A DNA stretch of 64,000 bases, from NCBI GenBank assembly GCA_963969395.1, contig OZ017795.1, forward strand, positions 28,563,063 to 28,627,062, written 5' to 3'. Each line of letters opens with the position of its first letter. Positions within the stretch are counted from its first letter, which is position 1. The position numbers were made by a program, and so were the translations under genes. Below the pieces are notes generated by a model that saw only the letters and a program-made list of their open reading frames with translations, did no database searches and was not told the origin of the DNA. The DNA comes from Pseudoscleropodium purum. Lineage: Eukaryota > Streptophyta > Bryopsida > Hypnales > Brachytheciaceae. Below, in pieces: positions 36,061 to 48,260 of the stretch.

Positions 36061-36149
36061 GCCTGGAGAAAGCCGCTAAGCTAATACCTTACAAGCGAGA
36101 AAGGGAAAGAGAGGACTCGCGTGAAGTAAGTATGTGACCTAATTAAGAG

Positions 36150-39100
36150 AGAGGCCGCCCCTGTCTTGCGGCTATGGCGATGAGAGCTCTAGAATTGTCG
36201 ACAAAAAGGGACTTAGGTCGACGTGGCGACACAGAATGTGAGACAGAGAGAGAGAGAGAGAGACGAGCCCAAAGGAATGGGGCTTTCGAATTCGACTTCA
36301 GTGACGGAGGACGGACCGCCGTCTTGCGCGACAGCTTTGTCGCTAATTCCATGTCACCAGGGCTTTTCTTTTTCTTTTTGAGATTCTTCGAAGCAGAGTT
36401 CTTCTTTTCATTTATTTTTAGGAAATGCAGAAAAGTGATCATCTTTAGAAGGATGAAGCTATGGAAATGGATGGAACTTGCAATCTATGGATTAAATTTC
36501 CCTTATTCATCCAAAATGATGTACATTCATCCAAAATTGAGCAATATTGTTTTAGGATTTGGTAGCAAATTAGTAATTTCATCCACTATAAAGCAAAAAT
36601 ATTTTGCCAAATTTTCCATAATAAAAACAAATAATCGCTTCTGAGCAAAAATTTTGCTCAAAAACAACAATGTTGATTCAAGGTGTTGAGGTGAGGATCA
36701 CTTAAAATATGCTCAAGCACACTAATTTGAATTTATCCATCTTTAAGACCACAAAACACTTTTCAATGATATTAGTGCATTATTTTCATCCAAATTTGGC
36801 AATTTTGTCATGCTATAAGTAGAAATAGAAAAGTTATGGTGAAAAAAAGACTACATTAATCTATTGAAATGTAAACATTTATTGTGCAATTTGATCCTAT
36901 GGTGCTAGGAAAAAAAAAATTGTTGGTTGTCACTATTGTTTCAAATGGAATGCTTGAGGAAGAGGGTTTTTTTAATGGAGAAACAAAAATGCTGTAGTGA
37001 GGAAGATATAACTAGCCCAAGGAAGATGGTGTTTTGTAAAATAATCTTTGAATGAAGATGATAAAGTTAAAGGGGTAGGGCATTAATTTGCAAAGCATCT
37101 AACGATGAGGGTATTCATTAGTATAAACTATTAGTGTAACATTTTTTTTGCAACCCAATGAATCCACAGTTAATTTAAATGGAAAAAGTACAACACTTAT
37201 TGTCAAACCCTTGTTATATTTTTGAATTCATCTTGAAAATGACTACAACTATTTTTTGGCTTTGAAATAATATAGTGATGTCAAACATTGTCCTTTCCAT
37301 ATTTATATGCAAACAAGCATTCAGAAATATAACCTTCAACTATCAATCTCATGCTTCAAAGTTATTTAATCCTATACAACAACACGATTGGTATTTATTT
37401 GTATGTGGAAGATATTATAAGCCATAGTTGAATTCATAGCTTTACTAGTTACCTAGTATACTATCCTTTATTGTTGAAGAGAATAAAATATTAACCCTAA
37501 ATGTTAGAAGAACAAAAAATTCATTAATGAATATTTAAACAAATTATTTTTTGTATTAAATATTGGATAAAATTTTCATCAATATTTTTATGTAGTACTT
37601 TGTTGAATGGTGTATGTACATAATAATTGAGTTAAATGTAAGTCATATTTGTTACTTTCTAATAAATTATACAAGGAATTGCATTAAGAAAGAAAGGAGT
37701 GTTGTCTTTTGTTGGGCTTTCGGGCTCTAAAAACTTGCCAATTTGCCATTTGAAATGGCTATTTCTTCTTTATTGTAGAAACTAAATCCATTAGAAGAAA
37801 AATGAGACCAAAAAAAGGGTGTGAATTATCTTGGAATTCTTAAGCTTAAGAACTTCGTTCCAGTGGAATATTCCTATGCCACATAGATTGTTGATGTGGT
37901 GAGGACACTGCCACATCATCTATCACGTCATCAAATTATTAAAATTTGATTATTTTTTTCCAAAAATAGAATTTTTTTTCAATTTTTTCCCCAATGATGG
38001 AAACATCTTGTTTCCAACATAGTGAACAACCATGAAATGGTCCTTCAAATGAATAGTGAAGCCTTCCAAAGTCTACTTTCAATTTTGATTGAAAACTTTG
38101 TAAAGACTCCTAAAATTGAAAATTGATTACGGTATGAAATTGAAATATTATAATTATAAGTCTAAAAATAGAATGACATTGAATTTGGTTTTCACCATGA
38201 TGTTTAATACTATAATATGCTTTAATTTAGAGTTGTGGTGAGTTGATTAGAATTTCTTAAAGTATATTTTGTATTCAATGTAAATTCTCTTCATTTTTTC
38301 TTCAAATTTATGAATTCACAATAATTCAAATTTGGTTTGCACTATAACATTATATATTATAATATACTAAAATTTAGGGTTGTAGTGAAGTATTCAAACT
38401 TTTTAAACCACTAAAATCTTCATCTATATTTATTCTCTAACAAATTTAACCATAGGATCCTTCTGTGAACTTGTTCAAATACATCCTTCCAAAATTTTTA
38501 AGCAAAGATTTCTATTGGTTGCAAGTTCAATGTGCCTAAACTTCAAAATACATCCTTCTAAAATTTTTAATTGGAGATTTCTATTGGTTGTAAGTTCAAT
38601 GTCCCTAAACTTCAAAATATAGGCTTTTTTAGCCTTTTTAAAAGGTGAAATTTTGTCTTTCAACATTTTTAGAAAAAAAACACTTGAGCATTCTAGTCAA
38701 GCACTTGAAAAACAAGTTGAGAATATATGTACAAAAAATTAACTAAAATATTCCATATTCATCTTAAAATTTATAAGGTGGAAGGTGGTACCAATTGAAA
38801 GAAAAAACTATACCATTAATAACTTCAACAAGCAATTGAATTATTAATCCCAATGGTAACTTAGAATGTTCTAGTAAAAAATTAGTATCTTTTACTTTCC
38901 TTTTTATTTCAAAATTTTCAAAATTGAATTCTAAAACCAACTTTACATATTTTTTTCTACCTTCATTGCCTACAAAATAAAACTCTTTATAACTTTCACT
39001 CATTATTTTTTATTGAATGGTTCAAATGTTTTTGAATAGGTATCAATCTATAAAATCCAATAATTTACATTTTCTTAGAATATATTCTTAGTTGTCTAAT

Positions 39101-40590
39101 TTGTCACTAAAATCAACCCCACCCTTCTAACTTTTGCAATATTTATTGGAATGATGTGAAAAAAGCTTCACATATAGATTAGAATGATCAACATCCATCC
39201 CAAAATTTTCATACAAAAATTTCAATTATGAAATCAATAGAGAGTAAAGTAGAATGCTTAGCATCCACCCTAAAATTTTCATGCAAAAATTCTGAAATCA
39301 AAAGTCAACAAAAACTACTTGATAGATTCCCCTAAAAACCTAATAAAAACCTAAAGTAAGCTCCTTAGATGTTAAGGGTTTAAGTGTAGTTTGTATTCCA
39401 AATAAATTTTCTTCATTTTTTTTCTTGAGGTTCACAAATTCATCATATACTAATTCAAATCTTCACAATGAATTCTCTTCATTTTCAGTGCCCCATTTTA
39501 AAATGGGGGCATATATAATGAAGGATTTCAAAGTTTGACACCTCCAAAAAAAATACACGAAATCCAATTCATTCATACATGGTAGCAAAACGGAAACATA
39601 CAAAGGGAAGGATTTTGAAGTTGGACTCCAAGTCAAAGATTGGATGATGAACATCAAAGATTTTTTGAGCTAAACCCAATGAAACCATACCCACCAACAG
39701 TAAGCACCGACGTTTTGAAAGTAATGTTGGCTCGTGATATCTGCAAAGTGGCAACTGGCCTGGAATAAGGTCAATGTCGTCATTGATACACTATTTATAG
39801 GTGCTAAGTATGTTGAACCTCCCAAGGGATCAAACTCTAACTTACAAGTTTCAGAATCTAAACAATCCAAGCTCTCATAAGCTTGAATTGTGTAGATGCT
39901 ACTGTAATTTCCAAGCTTTTACGTTGACGAAATAGCTACTGTCTGTACCCTTGTCAGTCCCTCCGAGTAATGCCACAAGTGGCAGCCCCACGATGGGACC
40001 GAGCTAACAAATATCACCATCAACCTCCAAAGTTGGATTAATCATGTATTAGAAAAAAAAATATCCATTATCACACGTTGAATGGAGATGCACATTGAAA
40101 TGTAAAAAGCCAAGCTTGACGGTCTATTGAGAACTAAATCTTCTTTCTTCAGTCACGAGAGTGCAAGTCTCCTTTAGTCATAACGCCTGCAAGTCCATTA
40201 CAGGAAAAATGTCAAATCTTTTAATAGAATCCAGGCCTGAAATATACTACAAAGAACAGGAGAAATAAATCACAGCAATTAACGAGGACAGCGTACCTTC
40301 AAGAAAAAATGTCGGGAGATTCTTGTGGTTCCAACTTTCGTAATGTCCAATATGAGGTTACCCACCCCAGACGCTAATCGTGATCTTCAATTGGAAACCA
40401 CGGTCATCATGCTTCTCGGATGGTTACGAACCTCTTTGACTTTCGGGCACCCACATGCCTGGACCTCTACCAGTCTGCTCCAACCTGAAGATGAAACATT
40501 ATAAAATCAGCGATTTTAAAATCTACCAGTCAAGTACGAAGTAATACAATCAGCTGACAAGGGTTACGTTCACAAGACAGCTCAAATTGA
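36150..40590. other. Intergenic region between taxilin and the EDR4-like gene
   Basis: No coding sequence I can support. From about 36650 to 39450 it is AT-rich. A 69-bp unit is duplicated in tandem at 38481-38618. About 39480-40000 and 40130-40590 are less AT-rich; the latter probably includes the 3' UTR of the EDR4-like gene. Confidence 0.5.
38481..38618. repeat. 69-bp tandem duplication
   Basis: Two near-identical copies of a unit starting ACATCCTTC and containing GATTTCTATTGGTTG, AAGTTCAATGT and CCTAAACTTCAAAAT. Non-coding. Confidence 0.7.
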
Positions 40591-43500
40591 TTAGGAGGAT
40601 GGCAATTGAGGTGCATACGTTGGTGCTAGACGACCGAGACCTTTAAGTTCGACTCCTGTAGTTTCTTCTGTTAGGCGACCGTCAATATCCACATTGTATG
40701 CTTTCCCTGGGGTTCCTGGTAAACCGCGCTTCTTCAGTAGCTCCAAGTCCTTATGATGCAGTTCCCTCCCGTTCACAAGTACTCCAGTTTTGCCATGGGA
40801 GCAATGTCGGGCCAATGGGAAGTTTAATTCCTCGATGAAGGGCTGCAAACATTTTAGCTGATGTGAGTCCTGGGGACCAACCATAGCACTAGATAGAAGC
40901 ATGAAGGAACCAGTGTGTTGATCAGTTCACAGTTCTACTTACCGGGATCATGCCCAAACAAGGTCCACCCATGACTCCCCAGAACCCAGCTCGAAAGTCG
41001 TACCTACAAATCCCACCAGATCATGCGACTCAGATACTTTTCGACAGTAAAGATCTGGCATCTGCAACACAACATAGTTTACTAGCATTCCGCTGGCATA
41101 GACTGATAGAATATTAATGAAGTTTTACCAAGTACTAGTCTAAGTACTAGTCTAGCTCACTATTCACGGCCAGTCCATACAAAAGCATTTCCTCTAAGCA
41201 ACAAAACAATAGATAATAACATACTGCTATAAGCTTCTTTCTCTTCAAAAGTATAGAAGGGAATCCTTCAATATACAGTAGGAGAGGTTCAATTCTAAAA
41301 CAATTACAGATGCTGATACGGCCTTCAACTCAGTCTAGAGTGCACGGGGCGTGACTTTAGGTCGGGGATTGGTTAAGCAGCAGCATGTATTGTGATTTAA
41401 CTGCAAAGTTTCAAGCGGGGATATTACAAGTCACCACAACACAAGATGAAAGAACGTACCAGTAAGACCCCGGATGTATGCCTCCAGCATATTCCTCTGC
41501 TCTTCTCACCACATCATCAGGCAGGGGATGACCATTCACTACCACTTTCCGACGATATTGGGTCGATTTCTTGCCCTTGGTGAACTCCTTGACACTTTTC
41601 TTGAGGAACCCTTTGAGGCCTTTGAACTCGTGTCCGTCATCAAAATCCGGGGTTTCAGGGGCAGACCATGTGGTCATTCGTACAGGATTAACAGCACTTG
41701 GTCCTATTTTCAGTTGGGCCGAAGGCTTTTCTTCATCAGAATCACTGCTGGATTGCAAAAGTCTGCGATCAGGTGAGGTAGTCTTTTGCTGGCGATCTTT
41801 TGAGACGACATCCTGACTTGTGCTGGACAATGTAGGGGAGAGCGACGTATGTGAAGTCTCACCTTGCCCTGATGGAGAAATGGCAACGATAATATCCTTT
41901 CCACGATTAGGTGAGCTCTGAGCTGGGCCTAAGTCACCTGAGGTGTTTGGAGTTGAGGCTTTCGAGGTTTCAGGTGGAATGCTCGAAACCGAAACCATGT
42001 TCGACAACTTAGACCCTGAAGCAGCACGAGGATTGTGCCGGGTAGAAGGTGGCACTGGAAGATTGGCTCCAGACTGTGTCCGAATTACCGCTCTGTCCTG
42101 AGAACCTGTTTCTCGGTTGGACCTTGTTCCTGAATATCTACCAGACGTGCCATCAGAGGAACCAAGCCGGAAAGAGGATTCAGGTGATCTGTCACTTCCA
42201 GCTGGAGAAGAGGTTCCACTGGGTAACAGTAAGTGGTTCAAGCGAAAACGTGAGATTTTCCAGCAAGAACCGCAGCGAAGTTTCTGTACACCTGTCTCGC
42301 TGCGACCAAGGTTTGTCGGGACCTCCAACTGCAGGTTGCAATGTCGACACCGAACATGGATACGTTCAGGTACTGAGGTATTAATTTGCAACCGGACTTT
42401 CTGCGTTTGCCCCTTCAGCGAAGAATAGGATGGTCCTTGCATCTGTCCACCTTGACCAAAAGAAAAACTATTCGTCGATTCAGGTGCATCAGGAGGGTGA
42501 GTGAAGGTTCCTTGCAGCTCTTGCTTGCGTTGATCGGACGTTTGAATTTGGGGAGGACTTTCAATATGATTGGACTTAGGAGAACGATCAGGAGAGAAAT
42601 AGGGAGAAGCACCAGCTTCGACTGGGTCAAAAGGACTACTAACTCCCACTTTATCTTGAGACCTTGAATTCGTCGATCTCGTATCTGTAGGGTCATGCTC
42701 ATCTTCATCATCCAACCTTTCACTGCTACCTCCTGCTGCATCTTCCCCATTTAGTTGTCCATTGTGCGAAAAGGTGGGTGATTTAAGCTCCTCAGAGTGC
42801 GGCTTTGAAACAATCTCATACTGGTCAGTATCATCCACATTGGACGAATCTTCACTAGTATCGTAGTCCAGAACATCTGGGTTGCCAGGAAAAACTTGAA
42901 GATTCGAAGGGGCATCCGAGTCCTGCAGTGCACCAGCGTGACCCTTCGACAAGTGATCCGGTTGCGGCTGGACACCCCCTATCACTGAGTTTGACGAAAG
43001 AAAACGAGGAGGTGAAAGAGGTTTCCTCCTCGTTCGTGGCGACTGGGAAGGAGAATACTCCCGCTTATCCAGCACTGCGCCATGTTCGTCCTTGTCGTCA
43101 AATGTGTCCTCACTGACAATGAACTCCTTGTGCAGTGCCTTCAGCTCTGGAGAAATCCGCCTGACTAAGGAAACATCGCTTGCAGGTGGCAAGACCTGTT
43201 CAACCGCAATTACCTTCGGAGGTGACCCATTTATTGTCTCGTTCAACTTACTAGCAATATCAGAAGATGAGGCCCTTGAAATTGACTTCTGATCAGGTGT
43301 TACCTTCTCTTCGTCCCCCAGAGTACTCAGTGGATTGTCTCTGCTGTTCTCTTTTCCCACTGTCAACTTCAAACTATGTAAAATTCTCCTCTCGTTCTCA
43401 TATACATTGGGCACGGAAGTTGGCTGCGCAGGGCACTTATCCACTGCTTTTACTTCGTTTTCTAAGCTCCATCTTGTGCCAGAATTGAGATCAGGATTAA

Positions 43501-45322
43501 AAGCGTAAAAATCATTCTCGTGAGGTCTATCACTGAAGACCACACCATCTGAGCGCTGTCGCCGATGTAGGCCAAGGATTTCTTCCTCAGTTCGACCAGT
43601 GGATGGACCAGGCTCTACTGTGTCATGTCGAAGACCAAAATCAGTATTTCCAGTCCCCGTAGATTCATCTCCTTGGGATCTATTTCTACCCCTAGTGAAA
43701 GATCCTTGTGAATTACGTATTGGGAGCTTACTTGGCGCGCCCAGTCCGGGCGCTTGTCTCTCTTTCACCTTATAAAGTGGTCCAGCATTCTGCAATCGCA
43801 ACGCAGCAAGAGCTTTAGTGGGTGAAAATGATGTACGATCATCTTCAACTTCAGGTGCCCCCTGGCGCTCTCTGGCTCTGTTGTTTGCTCCCTCACTCGT
43901 CATGTCTGCAGATGGTCGCCGGTAACGAGCCGCTTCAGCGGCCAAATCTGCAGTGGGTAGCTTTTGACGAGTATTGGCGTCCTCACTCGTCGTGTCTGGA
44001 GGAGGTTGCCTAGAGCGCACAGCCTCAGCGACTAAATCTGCAGGCGCTGACCTCTGACGAATAGTAACGCTGTCACTTGTCATGTCTGGAGGTGGTCGTC
44101 TGTAGTGAGCAGACTCAGCAACCGAAGCTGCAGGTGGTGACTTCTGACCAGTATTGACGTTCTCCCTCGTCATGTCTGCAGATGGTAGTCTGTAGTGACC
44201 AAACTCATCCACCGAATCTGCAGATGGTGACTTCTGACGAGTATAGACGTTCACGTAAGCGGGTGTGTTCCTTGGTCGCATGTCTACACGCCCATCCTTG
44301 TCAGCCGATGCATCACTTATGGCTGACGGATTCCTAATCTGATCAGTTGGAGGAAAACGGATACCGCGGTACACGTCATTCGGTAATTTCATACCAGAAT
44401 AGGCTTCCTCTAGATGTGCAGGGCTAGAAACCTTGGTTTGTAGCACGTTTATTAGGGCTTCTCTCCCACGAAAAAGATCCACCTCCCTGCTAGGACTTGC
44501 TAAAGAGTCACGTGTTCCAAATCTCTGGTGATCCTGTCCTGCTCGGGAACCATTATCGGCATATGTATTCGTATTGCTTGGCACATGAGGAGGAGGAGGA
44601 GGAGGAGGTCCAGGAGAAAAACTACTCTGGGGGTGCAAGTGGCTTGGTGATTTCTTTCCGATGTCCGCTGGACTGAATCTAGGGTTTCCACTGCTATTTC
44701 TGAAATCACCTGGATCGTCTAAACTTGCCTGTCTCGATGTCAGGTCAAGTGGGATTGGTTTTGAGGGCAATTTTCTACCGTCAATACTACCCGTATCTGC
44801 ATGGACAGGAGGAGCAGCCCTGTTCAGCTGCTGTGCACGGGCTGTCGTTCCTCTAACCCCAGAACCTTCAGAGGTTGCATGCTTTGCTGCAAAACCATGA
44901 TAAACAACAGATACACAAAATCTCAACGCTCATAACCAGGGACTGAAAAAGTCAAAAGAAACAGAAGGCGTCTGTCCCAAATATTATTAGGAGAAAATTG
45001 ATACTTGATGCTCAGTGACAATTAAGTGATGTAAATCAATAATCATACCGATACATCGAAACCGATTCACCTCTTGCCAGCCCGAATCTCTTTTGCAAAT
45101 ACAAAACTTACCTAAATCCCACACAAAGCGGTCAAACGTGATTCATCTACTACAAATTTAATGTCATAAACTAGTTCCCTAAGTACAGTAGTGAAACATA
45201 CCTCTCAGGACAGTGGAGCAGTTCCCACACTTGTACAAAGGGGTCCCTGGAGGAGGCTCTTGAAGAAGTGCAAGGCACTTAGGGCAACGTACAATCCGAG
45301 AGGCTTTTTCCATTGTAGCCAT
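40591..45322 (-). CDS. EDR4-like / DUF3133 zinc-ribbon protein, 1,286 aa
   Basis: Plant family containing ENHANCED DISEASE RESISTANCE 4, a negative regulator of defence in Arabidopsis; many relatives are annotated only as DUF3133 or 'extra-large G-like'. Four coding exons: 45322-45202, 44886-41460, 41003-40943, 40842-40591. Phases close on 1,287 codons. The N-terminus has a zinc ribbon, VRCPKCLALLQEP...YKCGNC (two CxxC pairs). A long disordered Ser/Pro/Asp-rich middle follows, including PGPPPPPPPH and four 30-aa tandem repeats. A second zinc ribbon lies near residues 880-920 (VRCRHCNLQLEVP...LRCGSC; DUF3133). The conserved C-terminal block runs from VVVNGHPLPDDVVRRAEEYA through FRAGFWGVMGGPCLGMIP and VLVNGRELHHKDLELL. 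The ATG follows an in-frame TAG, so the start is firm. The defence role is inferred from the family only. Confidence 0.9.
43892..44251 (-). repeat. Four tandem 30-aa repeats inside the EDR4-like protein
   Basis: Four consecutive 90-bp units encode variants of N-V-x-T-R-Q-K-S-P-x-A-D-x-V-x-E-x-x-x-Y-R-x-P-x-x-D-M-T-S-E, for example DANTRQKLPTADLAAEAA. There are no indels between units. They fall in the disordered middle of the protein, between the N-terminal zinc ribbon and the DUF3133 domain. Confidence 0.85.
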
Positions 45323-45494
45323 CAACAAACTCCGGCTCTACAAAAAAGCCCAAGGCCAACAATTATGCTACGTGAGCACCTTCAACACCTGCAAATCGAT
45401 GGTACTCCCAAATTCTGCGTCAATTCTGATATGCCTATTCTCAATAAATTCTCAAAGGTAATGTCAAACAGAACTTCAGCATTGCTTTAGATAC

Positions 45495-45678
45495 CTGTTC
45501 GCCCTTCACCCGTGACTCAGTTCCGCAACATTTTCTATCCACAAGGACAATGAAGTCCGGTGTACATCACCATAGAACGACAGGGATGAATCTCAATACA
45601 CCGCATTCTGAAATACTTGACCTCACGGATAATGTTCCCGACCTTCGTAGATAAATTTCCATCGATAACCCTGCTTTG
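45495..45678 (-). other. EDR4-like 5' UTR exon between two leader introns
   Basis: On the minus strand the acceptor GTGCAACAG|CAAAGC is at 45679 and the donor GAACAG|GTATCT at 45495. The following acceptor TTTTTTGTAG|AGCCGG at 45338 opens the start-codon exon 15 bases above the ATG. The start exon is therefore preceded by at least one non-coding exon. The sequence just upstream, from 45679, is the duplicated leader also found above MAF1, while this exon has no match there. Confidence 0.6.
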
Positions 45679-47080
45679 CTGTTGCACATTACAGGCCAAA
45701 GCATACTAAGGAAGTTGATACTTGCTCTGACAATATAGAAAGAAAATATTGCAGACATCGATGCAACATAGAAAAGCAGAAACAAAGTTAGCAACACATC
45801 AGCCGAAAATTACATATTTGAGATATTCTCATCAAACTTTCGACCTCATCCTATCAAATGGTTCCTAGTTCGATATTCATTGTAAAATAAACAGATTTTC
45901 CGATAAGGTTAAGGGAAAGTCGGGATCAAAAATCGCTTACCACTTCATTGGTCTCTGGGTCCAAAGTCAGGGTCTACAGGAATAATCAAACCCCTCCAGT
46001 ACCACTAAGCGACTGTTACGTTCCCCTACCAAAACCTTTACTTTCCAACTGATTCGGTGAGCAGTAAAAGTTTCAAATTATTCGAGATTGCCTCAGTTCA
46101 AAAAAGAGATCAGATGCTGAACGGCAAAGATCAATGTGGCCCAAAGTTCAAGCGATTCGTATACCGAAAAGTACGTGAACAGACAGCTCCTCAAAAATGA
46201 ACTAAGCAGAGAATACAGACCTCCTAACAGAGTGTCAATTCCACTCCCCGTTCCTCACCTAGGCACAGTACTTAACTAAAACCTAGAGATTACCCGCACA
46301 TCCGCTGTAACACCACCGATCACTCCACTGCGGTGTCCGCTTAAAAATATTCAATTCAACCGAGATTGCCTTAGTTCCAGAGAGTTAAACGACGCGAGAT
46401 TCTAACAGTGCTAAAACAGTAAGTCCCAAAGTTGAAGCGCTTTCAATGCCGAAAAGTAAGTGACGAACACTCTACTCTCAAATCGGACTCACCAGCGCAT
46501 CAACAACTCCTACTAGAGAATGAATTTCACTCCGCATTCCTGACCTAGTCACAGTAACGCACTTAAACCAACAAATTTTGAAGCGCTTCGACTGAAGGGT
46601 TCACCTGAAGACAGGACAAGTCCAAATGAACGCGACGGTGAACAGTAACAAATTGAACTGGATCCAGATTCTCTTATTAGTTCCAGTGAGTTGATCCTGA
46701 ATTCGAGATCCTGAACGCCCTAAAGCCTCACCGCGCTCCATGTCCCAAAGCCTAAGCGCTTTCGATGCCGAAAATCAGGTAAAGAACCAGCTCCTCAAGA
46801 ATGGATCAAACCGAATCTCAAAACCTCTTTACTAGAGCACGAATTCCACTTCTCCTTCCTGACCTAGTTACAGTACCAGAACGAAAACCTAGAGATTACC
46901 TGTACATCCGCGGCAACGCCACAAATCACTCCCCTGTCGCCGTTGACGCGCTCCAAGTCCACGTAAACACGTCCCAATCGCTTCCAAACCAAACACCAGA
47001 AATCCAATCGCAAACCTCCAATTCACAAGTCGTCAAGCCAGAAAAACAGAAATGTCGGTAACTTCCTCTCCCACGTACAA
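45679..47080 (-). promoter_or_regulatory. Leader intron and upstream region of the EDR4-like gene (duplicated block, copy A)
   Basis: Copy A of a roughly 1.4-kb block repeated at 57062-58500 in the same orientation. It contains a predicted first leader intron, 46899-45679 (donor GTACAG|GTAATC, acceptor GTGCAACAG). Upstream leader sequence continues to about 47080. The block consists of three diverged tandem units of roughly 285-320 bp, marked by CCGAAAA(G/T) motifs near 46161, 46446 and 46764. It reads as leader rather than coding sequence: open frames are short and not shared in frame between copies. Confidence 0.6.
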
Positions 47081-47760
47081 CGACCGCGTCAATGCCGCCA
47101 CATCTTCAGGAAACACTTCAATCCTTCGGAAAAGACACCAGATAACAAAAGTTACAAACAAACGCTCCCGAATCACACCTACACTAAACTAAACAAGCAA
47201 ACCTCTCCACTCATTGTTCCTCCAAACAACTACTGCCATTTCAAAATATCAAATCACCACACCCTAAACTCAACCACAAGTATCAAAATCTCACTCACCG
47301 AAAAGATTTAACACAATAGAAATCCCCAGATCATCGCACAGACCAGGCTAGATCGCCACCACAAGCGCTTCGTAACCGGGAACGAAAAAACCGTGGGATC
47401 CAGATCTTTTTCGATAGGACATCTCCGGCGACATCCCGCGGCTTGTTGGAGAGAGGAAGATGAGGCCGGTGCGTGTGAGGGAAATTAACAGGATTTGGGC
47501 AGACGAAGATGGTGCAGTGAACTTGAAAGGTGCGAGCGCAAGGGCGCGCCGGGCGAGAGGACGAGAACGAAGGTGCGTGGGGAAATAGCGGGAGGGACGG
47601 AGCGACAGGAGAAGGGTAGATTGGTAATGGTTGAATCTAGGAATTTTTGTGGAATTTTGTAGATTTTGCAAATGCTGGTGCGGGGGTGATTTTCCCATGC
47701 TGGCCGTGTGACTCCGAGGTGTGCTTCTAATGTTGGAATGGGAGGACCCTCTAGCGGGGC
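47081..47760 (-). promoter_or_regulatory. Probable promoter and first-exon region of the EDR4-like gene
   Basis: GC content rises between about 47380 and 47620 and then falls sharply into AT-rich spacer beyond 47770, which suggests the 5' end of the minus-strand transcript. No TATA box or start site can be fixed by eye. A 116-aa minus-strand open frame here has no recognisable features and is most likely 5' UTR. Confidence 0.35.
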
Positions 47761-48015
47761 AAAAGTGGGGGTACTCCCAGAAAGAAAAACTTTTCTTAAC
47801 TTTTAAAACTTTTATTTTGAGATTGCATGTTGAAGAAATTTTTTTTTTTGAGATTATAAAGTAATCTTCTATCTTGATGGTGTAAAAATTAAAATTTTCA
47901 CAATTGAATTTAAAATCTAATGATTAGATATGCAAAAAAAAGATATTTATTTTTATCTAATCAAAGATAATAATCTTTCAAAGGCTTCAAAAATCCTCTA
48001 ATTCATATCCTTAGG

Positions 48016-48260
48016 AAACCAAATGGATTTTAAATAGGCTTATGTAACCTCAAATTTTGAAGTGATTTTTTGGAACTTTTTCTTAAGGTAGGAAAATACA
48101 TTAGCTTTTAGGAAATACAATTAGCTTGTACCCTTGGAGAACCAAATGGATTTTGAATAGGCTTATGTAAACCTCAAATTTTGAAGTGATTTTTTGGAAC
48201 TTTTTTTTAAAATAGGAAAATTTATTAACTTTTAGAGGATACAATTTTTGTTTCAATCAA
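48016..48260. repeat. ~124-bp tandem duplication
   Basis: Two adjacent copies of a unit beginning AACCAAATGGATTTT and containing AATAGGCTTATGTAA and TTTTGAAGTGATTTTTTGG. They lie at the start of the repeat shared with about 27990-28530. Confidence 0.6.

Noticed and set aside
36174..36644. Plus-strand 156-codon open frame above the taxilin gene
   Set aside because: Low-complexity Arg/Glu start from a GA repeat, then AT-rich filler. No domain, no splice structure, antisense to the presumptive taxilin promoter.
41474..44900. Numerous plus-strand and alternative-frame open frames across the large EDR4-like exon
   Set aside because: Shadows of the 3.4-kb coding exon. None has its own domain or splice context.
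45567..45797. Minus-strand frame MLLTLFLLFYVASMSAIFSFYIV, repeated at 56860-57180
   Set aside because: A hydrophobic frame from the T-rich 3' part of the duplicated leader intron (branch point/polypyrimidine region). It ends differently in the two copies.
46801..47061. Plus-strand open frame starting MDQTESQNLFTRARIPLLLP, with a matching frame at 58181-58546
   Set aside because: The shared start exists because the DNA is duplicated. The two frames diverge after about 35 codons through indels and have no recognisable domain. They lie antisense to the predicted leaders.
47348..47698. Minus-strand 116-codon frame in the EDR4-like promoter region
   Set aside because: Composition-driven (Ser/Arg/Leu in GC-rich sequence), no recognisable features. 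More likely 5' UTR.
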